Below are positions 33,111-43,025 of a DNA stretch of 64,000 nucleotides, in pieces. The notes under the pieces were generated by a model. That model made no database searches and was not told where the DNA came from. It saw nothing but the letters and a program-made list of their open reading frames with translations. A program made the translations under genes and the position numbers. This DNA comes from Streptomyces rishiriensis (GTDB lineage: Bacteria > Actinomycetota > Actinomycetes > Streptomycetales > Streptomycetaceae): NCBI RefSeq assembly GCF_030815485.1, contig NZ_JAUSWV010000002.1:1922001-1986000 (forward strand), given 5' to 3'. Position 1 is the stretch's first letter; each line of letters begins with the position of its first letter.

Positions 33111-34315
33111 GTCCTCGTCTCCTTCTCGGGTTCCTCGGGCGGCCGGTCGAACTCGTCCGTGACCATCGGCCGCGCGTTGCCGTCCCCGCCGGTCCAGCGC
33201 ACCAGCAGCTCACCGAGGGCGGTCTCCTGGTCGAGCGCGACCGCCTTCTCCCGGTACAGCTCGAGCAGCGCCAGGAAGCGGGCCACGACGGTGAGGGTGT
33301 CCTCGGTGTCCGCCACCAGCGTGCGGAAGCTGGCCTCGCCGAGCTCCCGGAGCCGTGCGACGACGATCCCGGCCTGCTCCTGCACGCTCACCAGCGGCGC
33401 ATGGATGTGGTCGACGTACACCTGCGGCTTCGCCCGGGGCTGCATCGCCTTGACCGCGAGCCTCGCGAACCCCTCGGGGCCGATGCTGATGACGACCTCG
33501 GGCAGCAGCTCCGCGTGGTGCGGCTCGAGGCCGACGGTACGGGGATAGCGCCGGGCCTCGCGCTCCAGCCGGTGCGTGAAGATGTCGGCGACCCGCTTGT
33601 AGGCCCGGTACTGGAGCAGCCGGGCGAACAGCAGGTCCCGGGCCTCCAGCAGGGCCAGGTCGGCCTCGTCCTCGACCTCCGCGGCGGGCAGCAGCCGGGC
33701 GGCCTTGAGATCGAGCAGCGTGGCGGCCACGACCAGGAACTCGGTCGTCTGGTCCAGGTCCCAGTCGGGACCCATCGCCCGGATGTGCGCCATGAACTCG
33801 TCGGTGACCTTCGACAGCGCGACCTCGGTGACGTCCAGCTTGTGCTTGGAGATCAACTGGAGCAGCAGATCGAAGGGCCCCTCGAAGTTGGCGAGACGGA
33901 CCTTGAACACCCCGTCGGGAGCATCCCGGGCCTCGGGAACCGGTTCGGGGGCCACGGATCCCGGCTGAACGGTGTCCGGTACGACGGATTCCGGCACGCT
34001 GTCCGTTACGACCGGCTCCGGCACGACGGGTTCCGGCGCCGCCTCGGGCACGGAGGGTTCCGGAGCCTCCGATTCCGGCCCGACGGATTCCGCTTCCGCC
34101 GGCTCCCGCACGTCAGGATCGGGCTCCGGTTCCGGTTCCGGTACGGCCGCCCCGGGCTCCGGCGCGACGCGTGCCGGATCCGGCTCCGGCACGACGGGTT
34201 CCGGCGCCGCCTCGGGCAGGGGGGGTTCCGGTGCCGTCCCTGGGCCCCGCCCCAGCGCACGGCGACGGCCGGCTGCTGCGCCGGGGCCGGGGACGGGAAC
34301 GTCGTTCGAGGTCAT
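33107..34315 (-). CDS. scpA: Segregation and condensation protein ScpA with long acidic Pro-rich N-terminus
   Basis: The 402-residue protein starts at ATG 34315. Residues 136-400 are the kleisin ScpA (FKVRLANFEGPFDLLLQLI, LDQTTEFLVVAATLLDLKAARLLP, TLTVVARFLALLELYREKAVAL). ScpA bridges SMC heads and binds ScpB. Residues 1-135 are an added Pro/Glu/Val-rich stretch with repeated PEAAPEPVVPEP (residues 34-45 and 90-101). Typical ScpA has about 250 residues, so the extension is a Streptomyces feature, probably a flexible linker. It lies 18 nt downstream of the RHH-protein gene. Confidence 0.95.
   Translation of the reverse strand: MTSNDVPVPGPGAAAGRRRALGRGPGTAPEPPLPEAAPEPVVPEPDPARVAPEPGAAVPEPEPEPDPDVREPAEAESVGPESEAPEPSVPEAAPEPVVPEPVVTDSVPESVVPDTVQPGSVAPEPVPEARDAPDGVFKVRLANFEGPFDLLLQLISKHKLDVTEVALSKVTDEFMAHIRAMGPDWDLDQTTEFLVVAATLLDLKAARLLPAAEVEDEADLALLEARDLLFARLLQYRAYKRVADIFTHRLEREARRYPRTVGLEPHHAELLPEVVISIGPEGFARLAVKAMQPRAKPQVYVDHIHAPLVSVQEQAGIVVARLRELGEASFRTLVADTEDTLTVVARFLALLELYREKAVALDQETALGELLVRWTGGDGNARPMVTDEFDRPPEEPEKETRT
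34017..34219. repeat. Duplicated segment inside scpA
   Basis: Near-identical copies of about 35 bp at 34017-34051 and 34185-34219 encode the PEAAPEPVVPEP repeat. Confidence 0.7.
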
Positions 34316-34333
34316 GGCCCCCGCAGGCTACCG

Positions 34334-34900
34334 CTACCGCCCGCGAAGTCGTCGTACGAGGATGCTGGCGTCCCCGCGGCTCTCCAGGTCGGCGAGGACC
34401 ACGGCGACCGCCTCGCGGACGATGCGCCCCCGGTCCACGGCCAGCCCGTGCTCACCGCGGAGCACCAGCCGGGCGTGCTCCAGGTCCATGAGCTCCTCGG
34501 CGGAGACGTAGACGGTGATCTTCTCGTCGTGCCGCTCCCGGCCGCTGGGCCTGCGGGCCGCCTGCCGGGCGCGCTTGCGCGACTGGCTGTCGGCGGAGGC
34601 AGAACCTTCCTGCGGGCCCGGGCGCCGCTCGGAGCGCTCCCCGGAGACGCCCCGGATGCGGGACTCCCCGGCGTCGCCCTGTCCGGCGTCGGCCGCCGCG
34701 TGCTCGGCGCCCTCGCCGTCACCGCCCTGCGCGGGTACGGCCTGCGGCCCGTCCTCCGCGCCGCCGGCCGCCACCCCGTCGCTCTCGCCGGCCGGCGCGG
34801 GCACCCGGGCCTCGCCGTTGGCGGGGCGCCGGGGCGCGGACGGCTGAAGCGCCATTCCCCCTGTCGTACGGAAGAGTTCGTCGGCCCCCGGCAGACTCAC
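34334..34900 (-). CDS. Ribbon-helix-helix-like protein between parA and scpA
   Basis: The 188-residue protein starts at GTG 34900, overlapping the parA stop by 4 nt; a GTG at 34912 is an alternative. The first 120 residues are low-complexity Ala/Gly/Glu-rich. The C-terminal 65 residues look like a ribbon-helix-helix DNA-binding domain: EKITVYVSAEELMDLEHARL (strand plus helix) and DRGRIVREAVAVVLADLESRG. Its position after a ParA ATPase is where a centromere-binding partner could be expected, but this is chromosomal and the true ParB is encoded elsewhere. It may bind DNA or connect ParA with the SMC accessory proteins. No close named family is recognised. Confidence 0.75.
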   Translation of the reverse strand: MSLPGADELFRTTGGMALQPSAPRRPANGEARVPAPAGESDGVAAGGAEDGPQAVPAQGGDGEGAEHAAADAGQGDAGESRIRGVSGERSERRPGPQEGSASADSQSRKRARQAARRPSGRERHDEKITVYVSAEELMDLEHARLVLRGEHGLAVDRGRIVREAVAVVLADLESRGDASILVRRLRGR

Positions 34901-36075
34901 TCGGCGTGACACCGGGCGAGCACCTCCCTGGCGAGCTGACGGTAGGCGGCGGCGCCGACGGAGTTGGAGGCGTACGTGGTGATCGGCTCACCGGCGACCG
35001 TGGTCTCCGGGAAGCGGACCGTGCGCCCGATGACCGTGTGGTAGACGTGGTCGTCGAAGGCCTCGACGACCCGCGCCAGCACCTCACGGCTGTGCACGGT
35101 GCGCGAGTCGTACATCGTGGCGAGGATCCCGTCGAGTTCCAGGTCCGGGTTGAGCCGTTCCTGGACCTTCTCGATGGTCTCGGTCAGCAGCGCCACACCC
35201 CGGAGGGCGAAGAACTCGCACTCCAGCGGCACGATCACCTTGTGAGCGGCCGTCAGGGCGTTGACGGTGAGCAGACCGAGCGAGGGCTGACAGTCGATGA
35301 CGATGTAGTCGTAGTCGTCCATCAGCGGCTTGAGCGCACGCTGGAGCGTGGACTCGCGCGCGACCTCGGAGACCAGCTGGACCTCGGCGGCCGACAGGTC
35401 GATGTTGCTGGGCAGCAGGTCCATGTTGGGGACCGCCGTCTTCAGGAGCACCTCGTCCGCCGCCATGCCCCGCTCCATGAGCAGGTTGTAGACGGTGAGG
35501 TCGAGCTCCATCGGGTTGACGCCGAGACCGACCGACAGCGCGCCCTGCGGGTCGAAGTCCACGAGCAGCACGCGCCGGCCGTACTCCGCGAGCGCGGCAC
35601 CCAGGTTGATGGTCGACGTCGTCTTGCCCACGCCGCCCTTCTGGTTGCACATCGCGATGATCGTCGCGGGGCCGTGCTGGGTCAGCGGGCCCGGGATCGG
35701 GAAGTACGGCAGCGGGCGTCCGGTCGGACCGACGCGCTCACGGCGCTGTCGGGCCGCGTCGGGCGCGAGCGTGGCCGCGTACTCCGGATCCGGCTCGTAC
35801 TCGGCATCGGGGTCGTAGAAATGCCCGTCGGGCAGTTCGTCGTAGTCGGCGAAGTGGTTGCGGGGCGCGCCACTTCCGTCGCCGGCCATGGCGTTCACGT
35901 AATGGCCATCCATGCTCTGGTGTGCTGACAGAGCCACATGGGGGCTGCGCTGGCTCTGGTGGGCTGCGAAGGTTCGGACAGCGACGGAGCCGACAGCCTC
36001 GAGCCCCGCGGAGACCTCGGCCCGCGTCGGCATTCCTGGTTGACCACCCCCGGGAGCAAATGTCGACTCATTCAC
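34897..36075 (-). CDS. ParA-family ATPase (second chromosomal copy)
   Basis: The 392-residue protein starts at GTG 36075 (MNESTFAPGGGQPGMPTR) with an AAGGAGGT site 11 nt upstream. The first 130 residues are a non-conserved, acidic/aromatic N-terminus. The ATPase core has the deviant Walker A KGGVGKTTSTINLGAALA, LLVDFDPQGALSVGLG and YIVIDCQPSLGLLTVNAL (Walker B). It groups with Soj/ParA rather than MinD because there is no C-terminal amphipathic tail. The oriC-linked parA lies elsewhere in Streptomyces; this copy heads the scpA-scpB operon and may help position the condensin complex or septa. Confidence 0.93.
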   Translation of the reverse strand: MNESTFAPGGGQPGMPTRAEVSAGLEAVGSVAVRTFAAHQSQRSPHVALSAHQSMDGHYVNAMAGDGSGAPRNHFADYDELPDGHFYDPDAEYEPDPEYAATLAPDAARQRRERVGPTGRPLPYFPIPGPLTQHGPATIIAMCNQKGGVGKTTSTINLGAALAEYGRRVLLVDFDPQGALSVGLGVNPMELDLTVYNLLMERGMAADEVLLKTAVPNMDLLPSNIDLSAAEVQLVSEVARESTLQRALKPLMDDYDYIVIDCQPSLGLLTVNALTAAHKVIVPLECEFFALRGVALLTETIEKVQERLNPDLELDGILATMYDSRTVHSREVLARVVEAFDDHVYHTVIGRTVRFPETTVAGEPITTYASNSVGAAAYRQLAREVLARCHAE

Positions 36076-36448
36076 AAGTCGTCTTACCTCCTTGGTGACC
36101 AGGAAACTTCTAGACAAGGTCAGCGTGGCACCATGCCGACAGTCGGCGACTCTATGGCGTGTCGGGTGTTCGCAGCAACACAATCCGCCGTACCCGGCCC
36201 GATGTGTCGGCAATGAAACATCCCGCTGTCAAGGGCGTACGGCCGTCGCACGGCAGGTTTCGCCGGTGTACGAATCGGTCGAAGCGTTACGTTCGAGGCG
36301 AGTTGACCGAGAGGCGCAAAGTGACCATACACACATCCGGCCGGACCTTGTCGGGCAAGGTCCGGCCGGGTGTGCGGGGTTGACGACCTGTGTTGACGTA
36401 TCGCCTTTTTCCCCGGGGCGACTTGGCCGATCGGCTCGGCGCGGGGGC
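36076..36448. other. 373-nt region upstream of the ParA operon
   Basis: It holds the ald terminator (36332-36374) and presumably the ParA operon promoter. It is AT-richer than average. No credible frame or recognised operator was seen. Confidence 0.5.
36332..36374 (-). terminator. Terminator downstream of ald
   Basis: 19-bp arms (36332-36350 with 36356-36374) with one G-T pair and a 5-nt loop, 75 nt past the ald stop on the minus strand. Confidence 0.85.
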
Positions 36449-37564
36449 TCAGCCGAGCAGCTGGTCGAGCTCCACGTGCTCCAGGCCGTGCGCCTCCGCG
36501 ACCTCGCGGTAAACGACCTTGCCGTCATGGGTGTTGAGGCCCTTGGCCAGCGCGGCATCGCGGCGCAGCGCCTCCACCCAGCCCTTGTCGGCGAGTTCGA
36601 CGATGTACGGCAGCGTGGCGTTGGTGAGCGCGTAGGTGGAGGTGTTGGGGACCGCGCCGGGCATGTTGGCGACGCAGTAGAAGACCGACTCGTGGACCGG
36701 GAAGGTCGGCTCGGCGTGGGTGGTCGGACGGGAGTCCTCGAAGCAGCCGCCCTGATCGATCGCGATGTCGACAAGGACACTTCCCGGCTTCATCCGGGAC
36801 ACGAGCTCGTTGGTGACCAGCTTGGGGGCCTTGGCGCCCGGGATGAGGACGGCGCCGATGACGAGGTCGGCCTCGAGGCAGGCCTTCTCGAGTTCGAAGG
36901 CGTTGGAGACGACCGTCTGGATCTTCGTGCCGAAGATCTTGTCGGCCTCCTTGAGCTTGTTGATGTCGCGGTCGAGCAGCGTCACGTGGAAGCCCATGCC
37001 GATGGCGATCTGCGCCGCGTTCCAGCCGGAGACACCGCCGCCGATGACGACCGCCTTGGCGGCCAGCACGCCCGGGACGCCGCCGGGCAGCACACCGCGG
37101 CCGCCGTTGGCCCGCATCAGGTGGTAGGCGCCGACCTGGGGGGCCAGCCGGCCCGCGACCTCGGACATCGGGGCGAGCAGCGGCAGCGCGCGGCTCGGCA
37201 GTTCGACGGTCTCGTAGGCGATCGCCGTGGTGCCGGACGCGACGAGGGCGTCCGTGCACTCCTTGGACGCGGCCAGGTGCAGGTAGGTGAAGAGCGTCTG
37301 GTCCTTGCGCAGGCGGTGGTACTCCTCGGCGACGGGCTCCTTGACCTTCAGCAGCAGGTCGGCCGTGGCCCACACCTCGTCGGCGGTCTCGAGGATGCGC
37401 GCGCCGGCGGCCACGTACTCCTCGTCCGTGATGGACGAGCCGACACCGGCGTTGCGTTCGACGACCACCTGGTGGCCGTGGCGCACCAGTTCGTGCACAC
37501 CGGCGGGGGTGATGGCCACCCGGAACTCGTTGTTCTTGACCTCGCGGGGGATGCCGACCTTCAC
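36449..37564 (-). CDS. ald: Alanine dehydrogenase
   Basis: The 371-residue protein matches the family length exactly when started at GTG 37564 ([17 protein letters not shown]), which sits 11 nt from AAGGA. Catalytic and pyruvate-binding residues fit: Arg15 in EFRVAITP, Lys in [13 protein letters not shown], His in [12 protein letters not shown]. The NAD fold is [20 protein letters not shown], and [14 protein letters not shown] and [12 protein letters not shown] follow. It interconverts alanine and pyruvate plus ammonia. It is monocistronic, with a good promoter and terminator, and in Streptomyces responds to amino-acid supply. Confidence 0.97.
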   Translation of the reverse strand: MKVGIPREVKNNEFRVAITPAGVHELVRHGHQVVVERNAGVGSSITDEEYVAAGARILETADEVWATADLLLKVKEPVAEEYHRLRKDQTLFTYLHLAASKECTDALVASGTTAIAYETVELPSRALPLLAPMSEVAGRLAPQVGAYHLMRANGGRGVLPGGVPGVLAAKAVVIGGGVSGWNAAQIAIGMGFHVTLLDRDINKLKEADKIFGTKIQTVVSNAFELEKACLEADLVIGAVLIPGAKAPKLVTNELVSRMKPGSVLVDIAIDQGGCFEDSRPTTHAEPTFPVHESVFYCVANMPGAVPNTSTYALTNATLPYIVELADKGWVEALRRDAALAKGLNTHDGKVVYREVAEAHGLEHVELDQLLG

Positions 37565-37668
37565 GTGGATCACGGTCCTTGGCTCAGTAGATGTGGGGGC
37601 ACAGCGAAGACATACCCGGAGATACAGGGCACACCGGGATGCACCGCAGGAGAACGTGCGGCAGAGCC

Positions 37669-37696
37669 AGTCTAATGAAGGCGTTCCCGCTGTCTA
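37669..37696 (-). promoter_or_regulatory. Predicted ald promoter
   Basis: -35 TAGACA (complement of 37691-37696), 16-bp spacer, -10 TAGACT (complement of 37669-37674). This leaves about 95 nt of leader before the GTG. Confidence 0.55.
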
Positions 37697-37709
37697 GCCT
37701 TTCATTGCA

Positions 37710-39938
37710 TCAATCTTCAGCGGGTGCACTGCGGATTTCGTAGGTGTTAGCGCGGTGTTCCAGGAGATCGGGCCGTTCCGGCCCCGACTCGGGCCCCGAT
37801 CCGGGTCCCGGCTCCGGCTCCGGCCCTGGACCGGGTTCCGACTCCGCTCGGGGTTCTGCCTTCGGTTCCGCTTCCGGTTCCGGTTCCGCTTCCGACGGCG
37901 ATCCGGCCGGCGATGCCGGCTCCGACGGCTGCGGCTCCGGCTCGGGGTCCGGGAGCTCCTCTCCCAGGATGCGCTCGGCAGCGCTCCGGTGCAGGGCGGC
38001 CGCCACCGGGTCGCCGAGGCGCTCCAGGGTGTCAGCCAGCCGCAGCTGCACGGCGGCCTGGAGACGCGTGTCCTCGGCGCTTCGGGCCCACTCCACCGCC
38101 TCCTGGCAGGTGCGCAGCGACTCCTCGGGGCGCCCCGCGTACTCCTGGACCCGGGCCAGTTCGCTCAGGGCCCGCGCGTGCGCGCCGACGTCGCCGTTCT
38201 TGCGGTGGTTGGCGGCGGCTGCCCGCCAGGCCCGCTGCGCCTCGCCGTAGCGGCCCGCGTAGGTGTGCGCGGTGGCGATACGGCCGTAGAGCCGGGCGGC
38301 GTCCGCCCGCTCGTCGCGGGCCAGCCGCTGGGCGAGGGCCCGTCCGAACCAGTCGGCGGCCCGGTCGTAGTCCCCGAGCTCGAGATGCGCGCCGCCTACG
38401 GATTCCATCGCGCGACCGATCGCATACGGGTCGTTCGCCTCGCGTCCGGCGTCCAGAGCGGCCCGGTAGCGTCCGAGGGCCTCCGCCGTGCGGCCGGTCC
38501 TGGCGTCGACGTCGGCGAGGTTCAGCAGGGCGGCGGCCTTCTCACGGGGCAGGCCGCGGCGCTCGGCCACGTCCAGGACGAGCTGGTGGACGCCGTACAG
38601 ATCGGGCGCCGCCGCCTGGGTGCCGAAGTGCGCGACCATCGCCCTGACCAGCTGGGACATCAGCCGGCGGGCCAGGGTGTCCAGCTCGCCGTCGGCGACC
38701 GCGAGGCGGGCCGAGGCGAGCAGGGCGGGTCGCCGGCCCCGCAGCCAGTCGGAGGCCGCGCGCGGGCTGGGGAAGCGCAGGGCGCCGGGCAGGCCCTGGA
38801 GCTTCTCGCGGGCCTGGGGGTTGTCGGTCTCGGTGATGGCCCGGCAGGACTGGAGCAGCCGCACCGTGCGCTCCAGCATGCGGGCGCGGGCCAGCTGGAG
38901 CTCGGCCGGGCGGTCGTGGCTCTCGGCGGCGGCGCGCAGCAGGGGGTACAGACAGGCGGGCACCTCGTACTGGGGCAGCGGGGAGTCCACGGGCCGCAGC
39001 AGCCCCAGGACGGCGAGATCGTCCAGGGTGGTGCGGGCGGCGCCCACCGAGCAGCCGGCCAGCGCGGAGGCGGTGTGCGGGTCCGCCAGGCCGGCCGGGG
39101 CCAGGCAGAGCAGTCGCAGTATCCGGGCGGCGGGGGCGGGCAGCGCGGCGTGCACGAGCCGGAAGACCCGGCTGAGCGGGGAGCCCTCGTCGCCCTCCGC
39201 GTGGAGTTGCTTGGCGAGGTCGGCGACGGCCGCCTGGGGGCGGGCGGCGAGCCAGCCGCCCGCCAGGGTCAGTGCGGCCGGCTGGCCCTGGCAGGCCTCC
39301 ACGAGGCTCTCGGCGGAGCGCGGGTCGACGGTGATGCGGACCGAGCCGGTGTACCGGCTCAGCAGTTCGAGGGCGGACTTGGTGTCGAGGCCGCCCAGGG
39401 TGCAGGGGCGGACGTCCGCGATGCCGGTGAGCGGTCCGGCGGAGACGGCGACGAGCAGGCACTGAGGGGTGTCCGGGAGCAGCGCGTCGACCTGTTCGGC
39501 GCCGGCCGCGTCGTCGAGCAGGAGCAGCACGCGGCGCTTCGCCAGGGCCTCGCGCAGGAGGGCCGCGAGATCGTCCTCGTCGGCGCCCGGCGGGGTCGGC
39601 ACGTGCAGCGCGGTGAGCAGTTCACGGGCGGCCCGCTCGACCGGCACGGGCGTGCCGTCGGGTTCGGCGAGGCGGGCGCGCAGGACGCCGTCCGGGTAGC
39701 GGTCGGCGACCTGCCGGACGAGCTCCTCGGCGAGCGCCGTACGCCCGGAGCCGGGCCGCCCGGCGATCAGGAGCACGCGCGCGCGTGGTGCCTTCTTCCC
39801 GGAGATGGTGTCCAGCCCCGTGCGCTCGATGTCGGCGCGCAGTTCCTTCAACTCCCGGACTCTGCCCAGGAAATGGCCCTCTGTCGCAGCGTGTCCCGAC
39901 AGCTGCACGCCGCCTGTGTCCACTGCCTGATCCGTCAC
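37710..39938 (-). CDS. Tetratricopeptide protein with NB-ARC-like ATPase domain
   Basis: The 742-residue protein starts at GTG 39938, 8 nt from GGGAG. Residues 20-300 resemble the signal-transduction NTPases of the NB-ARC/SARP-associated type: FLGRVRELKELRADIERT, Walker A IAGRPGSGRTALAEEL (residues 58-73), Walker B RVLLLLDDAAGAEQV, and LGGLDTKSALELLSRY. A winged-helix-like part follows, then TPR repeats between about 430 and 650 (TAEALGRYRAALDAGREANDPYAIGRAMESVGGAHLELGDYDRAADWF). The last 80 residues are a Pro/Glu-rich tail. There is no DNA-binding domain, so it is probably a scaffold or signalling switch, not a regulator. It is monocistronic. Confidence 0.82.
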   Translation of the reverse strand: MTDQAVDTGGVQLSGHAATEGHFLGRVRELKELRADIERTGLDTISGKKAPRARVLLIAGRPGSGRTALAEELVRQVADRYPDGVLRARLAEPDGTPVPVERAARELLTALHVPTPPGADEDDLAALLREALAKRRVLLLLDDAAGAEQVDALLPDTPQCLLVAVSAGPLTGIADVRPCTLGGLDTKSALELLSRYTGSVRITVDPRSAESLVEACQGQPAALTLAGGWLAARPQAAVADLAKQLHAEGDEGSPLSRVFRLVHAALPAPAARILRLLCLAPAGLADPHTASALAGCSVGAARTTLDDLAVLGLLRPVDSPLPQYEVPACLYPLLRAAAESHDRPAELQLARARMLERTVRLLQSCRAITETDNPQAREKLQGLPGALRFPSPRAASDWLRGRRPALLASARLAVADGELDTLARRLMSQLVRAMVAHFGTQAAAPDLYGVHQLVLDVAERRGLPREKAAALLNLADVDARTGRTAEALGRYRAALDAGREANDPYAIGRAMESVGGAHLELGDYDRAADWFGRALAQRLARDERADAARLYGRIATAHTYAGRYGEAQRAWRAAAANHRKNGDVGAHARALSELARVQEYAGRPEESLRTCQEAVEWARSAEDTRLQAAVQLRLADTLERLGDPVAAALHRSAAERILGEELPDPEPEPQPSEPASPAGSPSEAEPEPEAEPKAEPRAESEPGPGPEPEPGPGSGPESGPERPDLLEHRANTYEIRSAPAED

Positions 39939-40063
39939 GGGCCACACTCCCGTCCCACCGCACGCGCAAGCCCGCCGGGACTCCGGACCGGGCGATTCCC
40001 GAGCCTAGTTCACGCTCTGCGACGTTCCGGGTGGAGTACGGCGGGCACCGCCGAGACGTCCCC

Positions 40064-40082
40064 CGATCGGATCAGCCGATCG
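40064..40082. terminator. Possible hairpin downstream of the Nudix gene
   Basis: Perfect 7-bp arms CGATCGG/CCGATCG around ATCAG lie about 90 nt past the stop of the Nudix gene. There is no T-run, so it may instead be an operator for the TPR protein gene. Confidence 0.35.
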
Positions 40083-40172
40083 TCACACCGGACGGGGGTG
40101 CGGCCGCCTCGGGCGGGACGGCCGCGGACGAACCGGGGAGGACCGGGAGGGGCAAGTGGGCGACGGAGGGCG

Positions 40173-40799
40173 TCACGCCTCGAACGGGCGGGCCGGCCAG
40201 GGCGCCTCGGCCGGACGCAGCGCGTCGAGCCCGTCGCCGGTGCGTGCGGCGACCAGGGAGAGGACGCCCACGACGAGGCAGTTGCTGTGCAGGTCGCCCG
40301 CGAGCACGCCGCGGACGAGCTCGTCGACCGGCACCCGCGCGTGCTCCATGTCGGCCTCCTCGTCCTCCACCGCGAAGCGCTCCCCGTCGGCCTCGGACAG
40401 GTCGCGGGCCAGGAAGATGCGCACCGACTCGTCACAGCCGCCCGCGGTGGGGTAGACGTCCGTCAGTACCCGCCAGTCCTCGGCCTTGACGTGCGCCTCC
40501 TCGTACAGCTCGCGCTGGGCGGCGTGCAGCGGGTTCTCACCGGGCACGTCGAGCAGACCGGCCGGGACCTCCCACAGCTTCTGACCCACGGGGTGGCGGT
40601 ACTGCTTGATGAGCAGGACACGGTCCTCCTCGTCGAGGGCGAGGACGGCCACGGAACCCGGGTGGACCTGGAAGTCCCGGCGGACCACCGAACCGTCGGG
40701 CATGACCACCTCGTCCGTGCGGACGGAGGTCTTGTTGCCGACGAAGGGGGTCTCGCTCGACCGGACCTCCCACGCCTCGGGGGTGTCCTTGATCGTCAT
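40173..40799 (-). CDS. Nudix hydrolase, ADP-ribose pyrophosphatase type
   Basis: The 208-residue protein starts at ATG 40799 behind AAGGA. It resembles ADP-ribose pyrophosphatases: the VRRDFQVHPGSVAVLALDEEDRVLLIKQYRHPVGQKLWEVPAGLLD lead-in and the Nudix region PGENPLHAAQRELYEEAHVKAEDW. The core RELxEE is intact, but the usual glycine after EE is replaced by His, and the first Gly is displaced by one residue, a variation seen in this subgroup. Downstream YPTAGGCDESVRIFLAR is also typical. It lies 92 nt after pyrG, whose terminator falls in between, so linkage is partial. Confidence 0.88.
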   Translation of the reverse strand: MTIKDTPEAWEVRSSETPFVGNKTSVRTDEVVMPDGSVVRRDFQVHPGSVAVLALDEEDRVLLIKQYRHPVGQKLWEVPAGLLDVPGENPLHAAQRELYEEAHVKAEDWRVLTDVYPTAGGCDESVRIFLARDLSEADGERFAVEDEEADMEHARVPVDELVRGVLAGDLHSNCLVVGVLSLVAARTGDGLDALRPAEAPWPARPFEA

Positions 40800-40838
40800 G
40801 CCATGCGTCCTTCCACGTGCCACGTGCGCAAACGAAAA

Positions 40839-40872
40839 CCGGGGTGCCCACCCTTGAAGGTTTGCACCCCGG
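40839..40872 (-). terminator. Terminator downstream of pyrG
   Basis: 9-bp arms CCGGGGTGC (40839-40847) and 40864-40872 enclose further pairing CCTT/AAGG. They are followed on the minus strand by TTTTCG, giving an intrinsic terminator 20 nt past the pyrG stop. Confidence 0.72.
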
Positions 40873-40891
40873 CCACCGTACAACCGGTGTG

Positions 40892-42556
<1,665 letters not shown>

Positions 42557-43025
42557 GGCCAAGAGGGGGCTCCCGTGGTCGCGATTCGGAGGTGCGGTTC
42601 GGGGGCTTCGAGACCACCGGTCCACGGGCTACCAGGGTATCAGCGCCTCAGAGAGATGACTTCCGGCCACGCTCCGCGCACAGGTCGGCACAGGGCGCCC
42701 CCGAGCACCGGTTTCTCACCCGCTGCTCACCCGTTCGGCCCACCCGCGTTGTCGGGAGCGGCACGCAGATCATCTACGTGCGTCGTATCCTGCTCGGACA
42801 CTCACTGCCGAGCCCGGTCGGCAAGACGGCACACCCCAGTCCGTATCCCCGCCGGAACAACGAGAGCTCGTCAGTTCGTTGAGCAGGAATCGGCGTTTTG
42901 CCTATATGGCTGAGCGGCTGCTTTGCTTCAGCGCTCAACGACGCATTACAAACGACCCCTTGACCGCACTAGCGACAGCCCCCGTTCCAGATGGGGGTGA
43001 CGTGGCCGTTCGACTGGAGTTGCAC
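42557..43025. other. 469-nt divergent region between pyrG and the GH15 gene
   Basis: It has an AT-richer patch near 42880-42960, with a possible -10 TATATG at 42903-42908. A GTTGAGC/GCTCAAC inverted repeat with a wide spacer (about 42876 and 42935) surrounds it. A long in-frame extension of the GH15 gene (from 42879) overlaps it but has poor codon bias. Confidence 0.45.

Noticed and set aside
31195..33213. A 672-codon frame joining rluB with sequence upstream through scpB
   Set aside because: The first half is the wrong frame of scpB; the true start is ATG 32481 coupled to the scpB stop.
42879..43025. N-terminal extension of the GH15 protein from 42879
   Set aside because: The extension has poor codon bias; GTG 43026 has a ribosome site and matches the family start.
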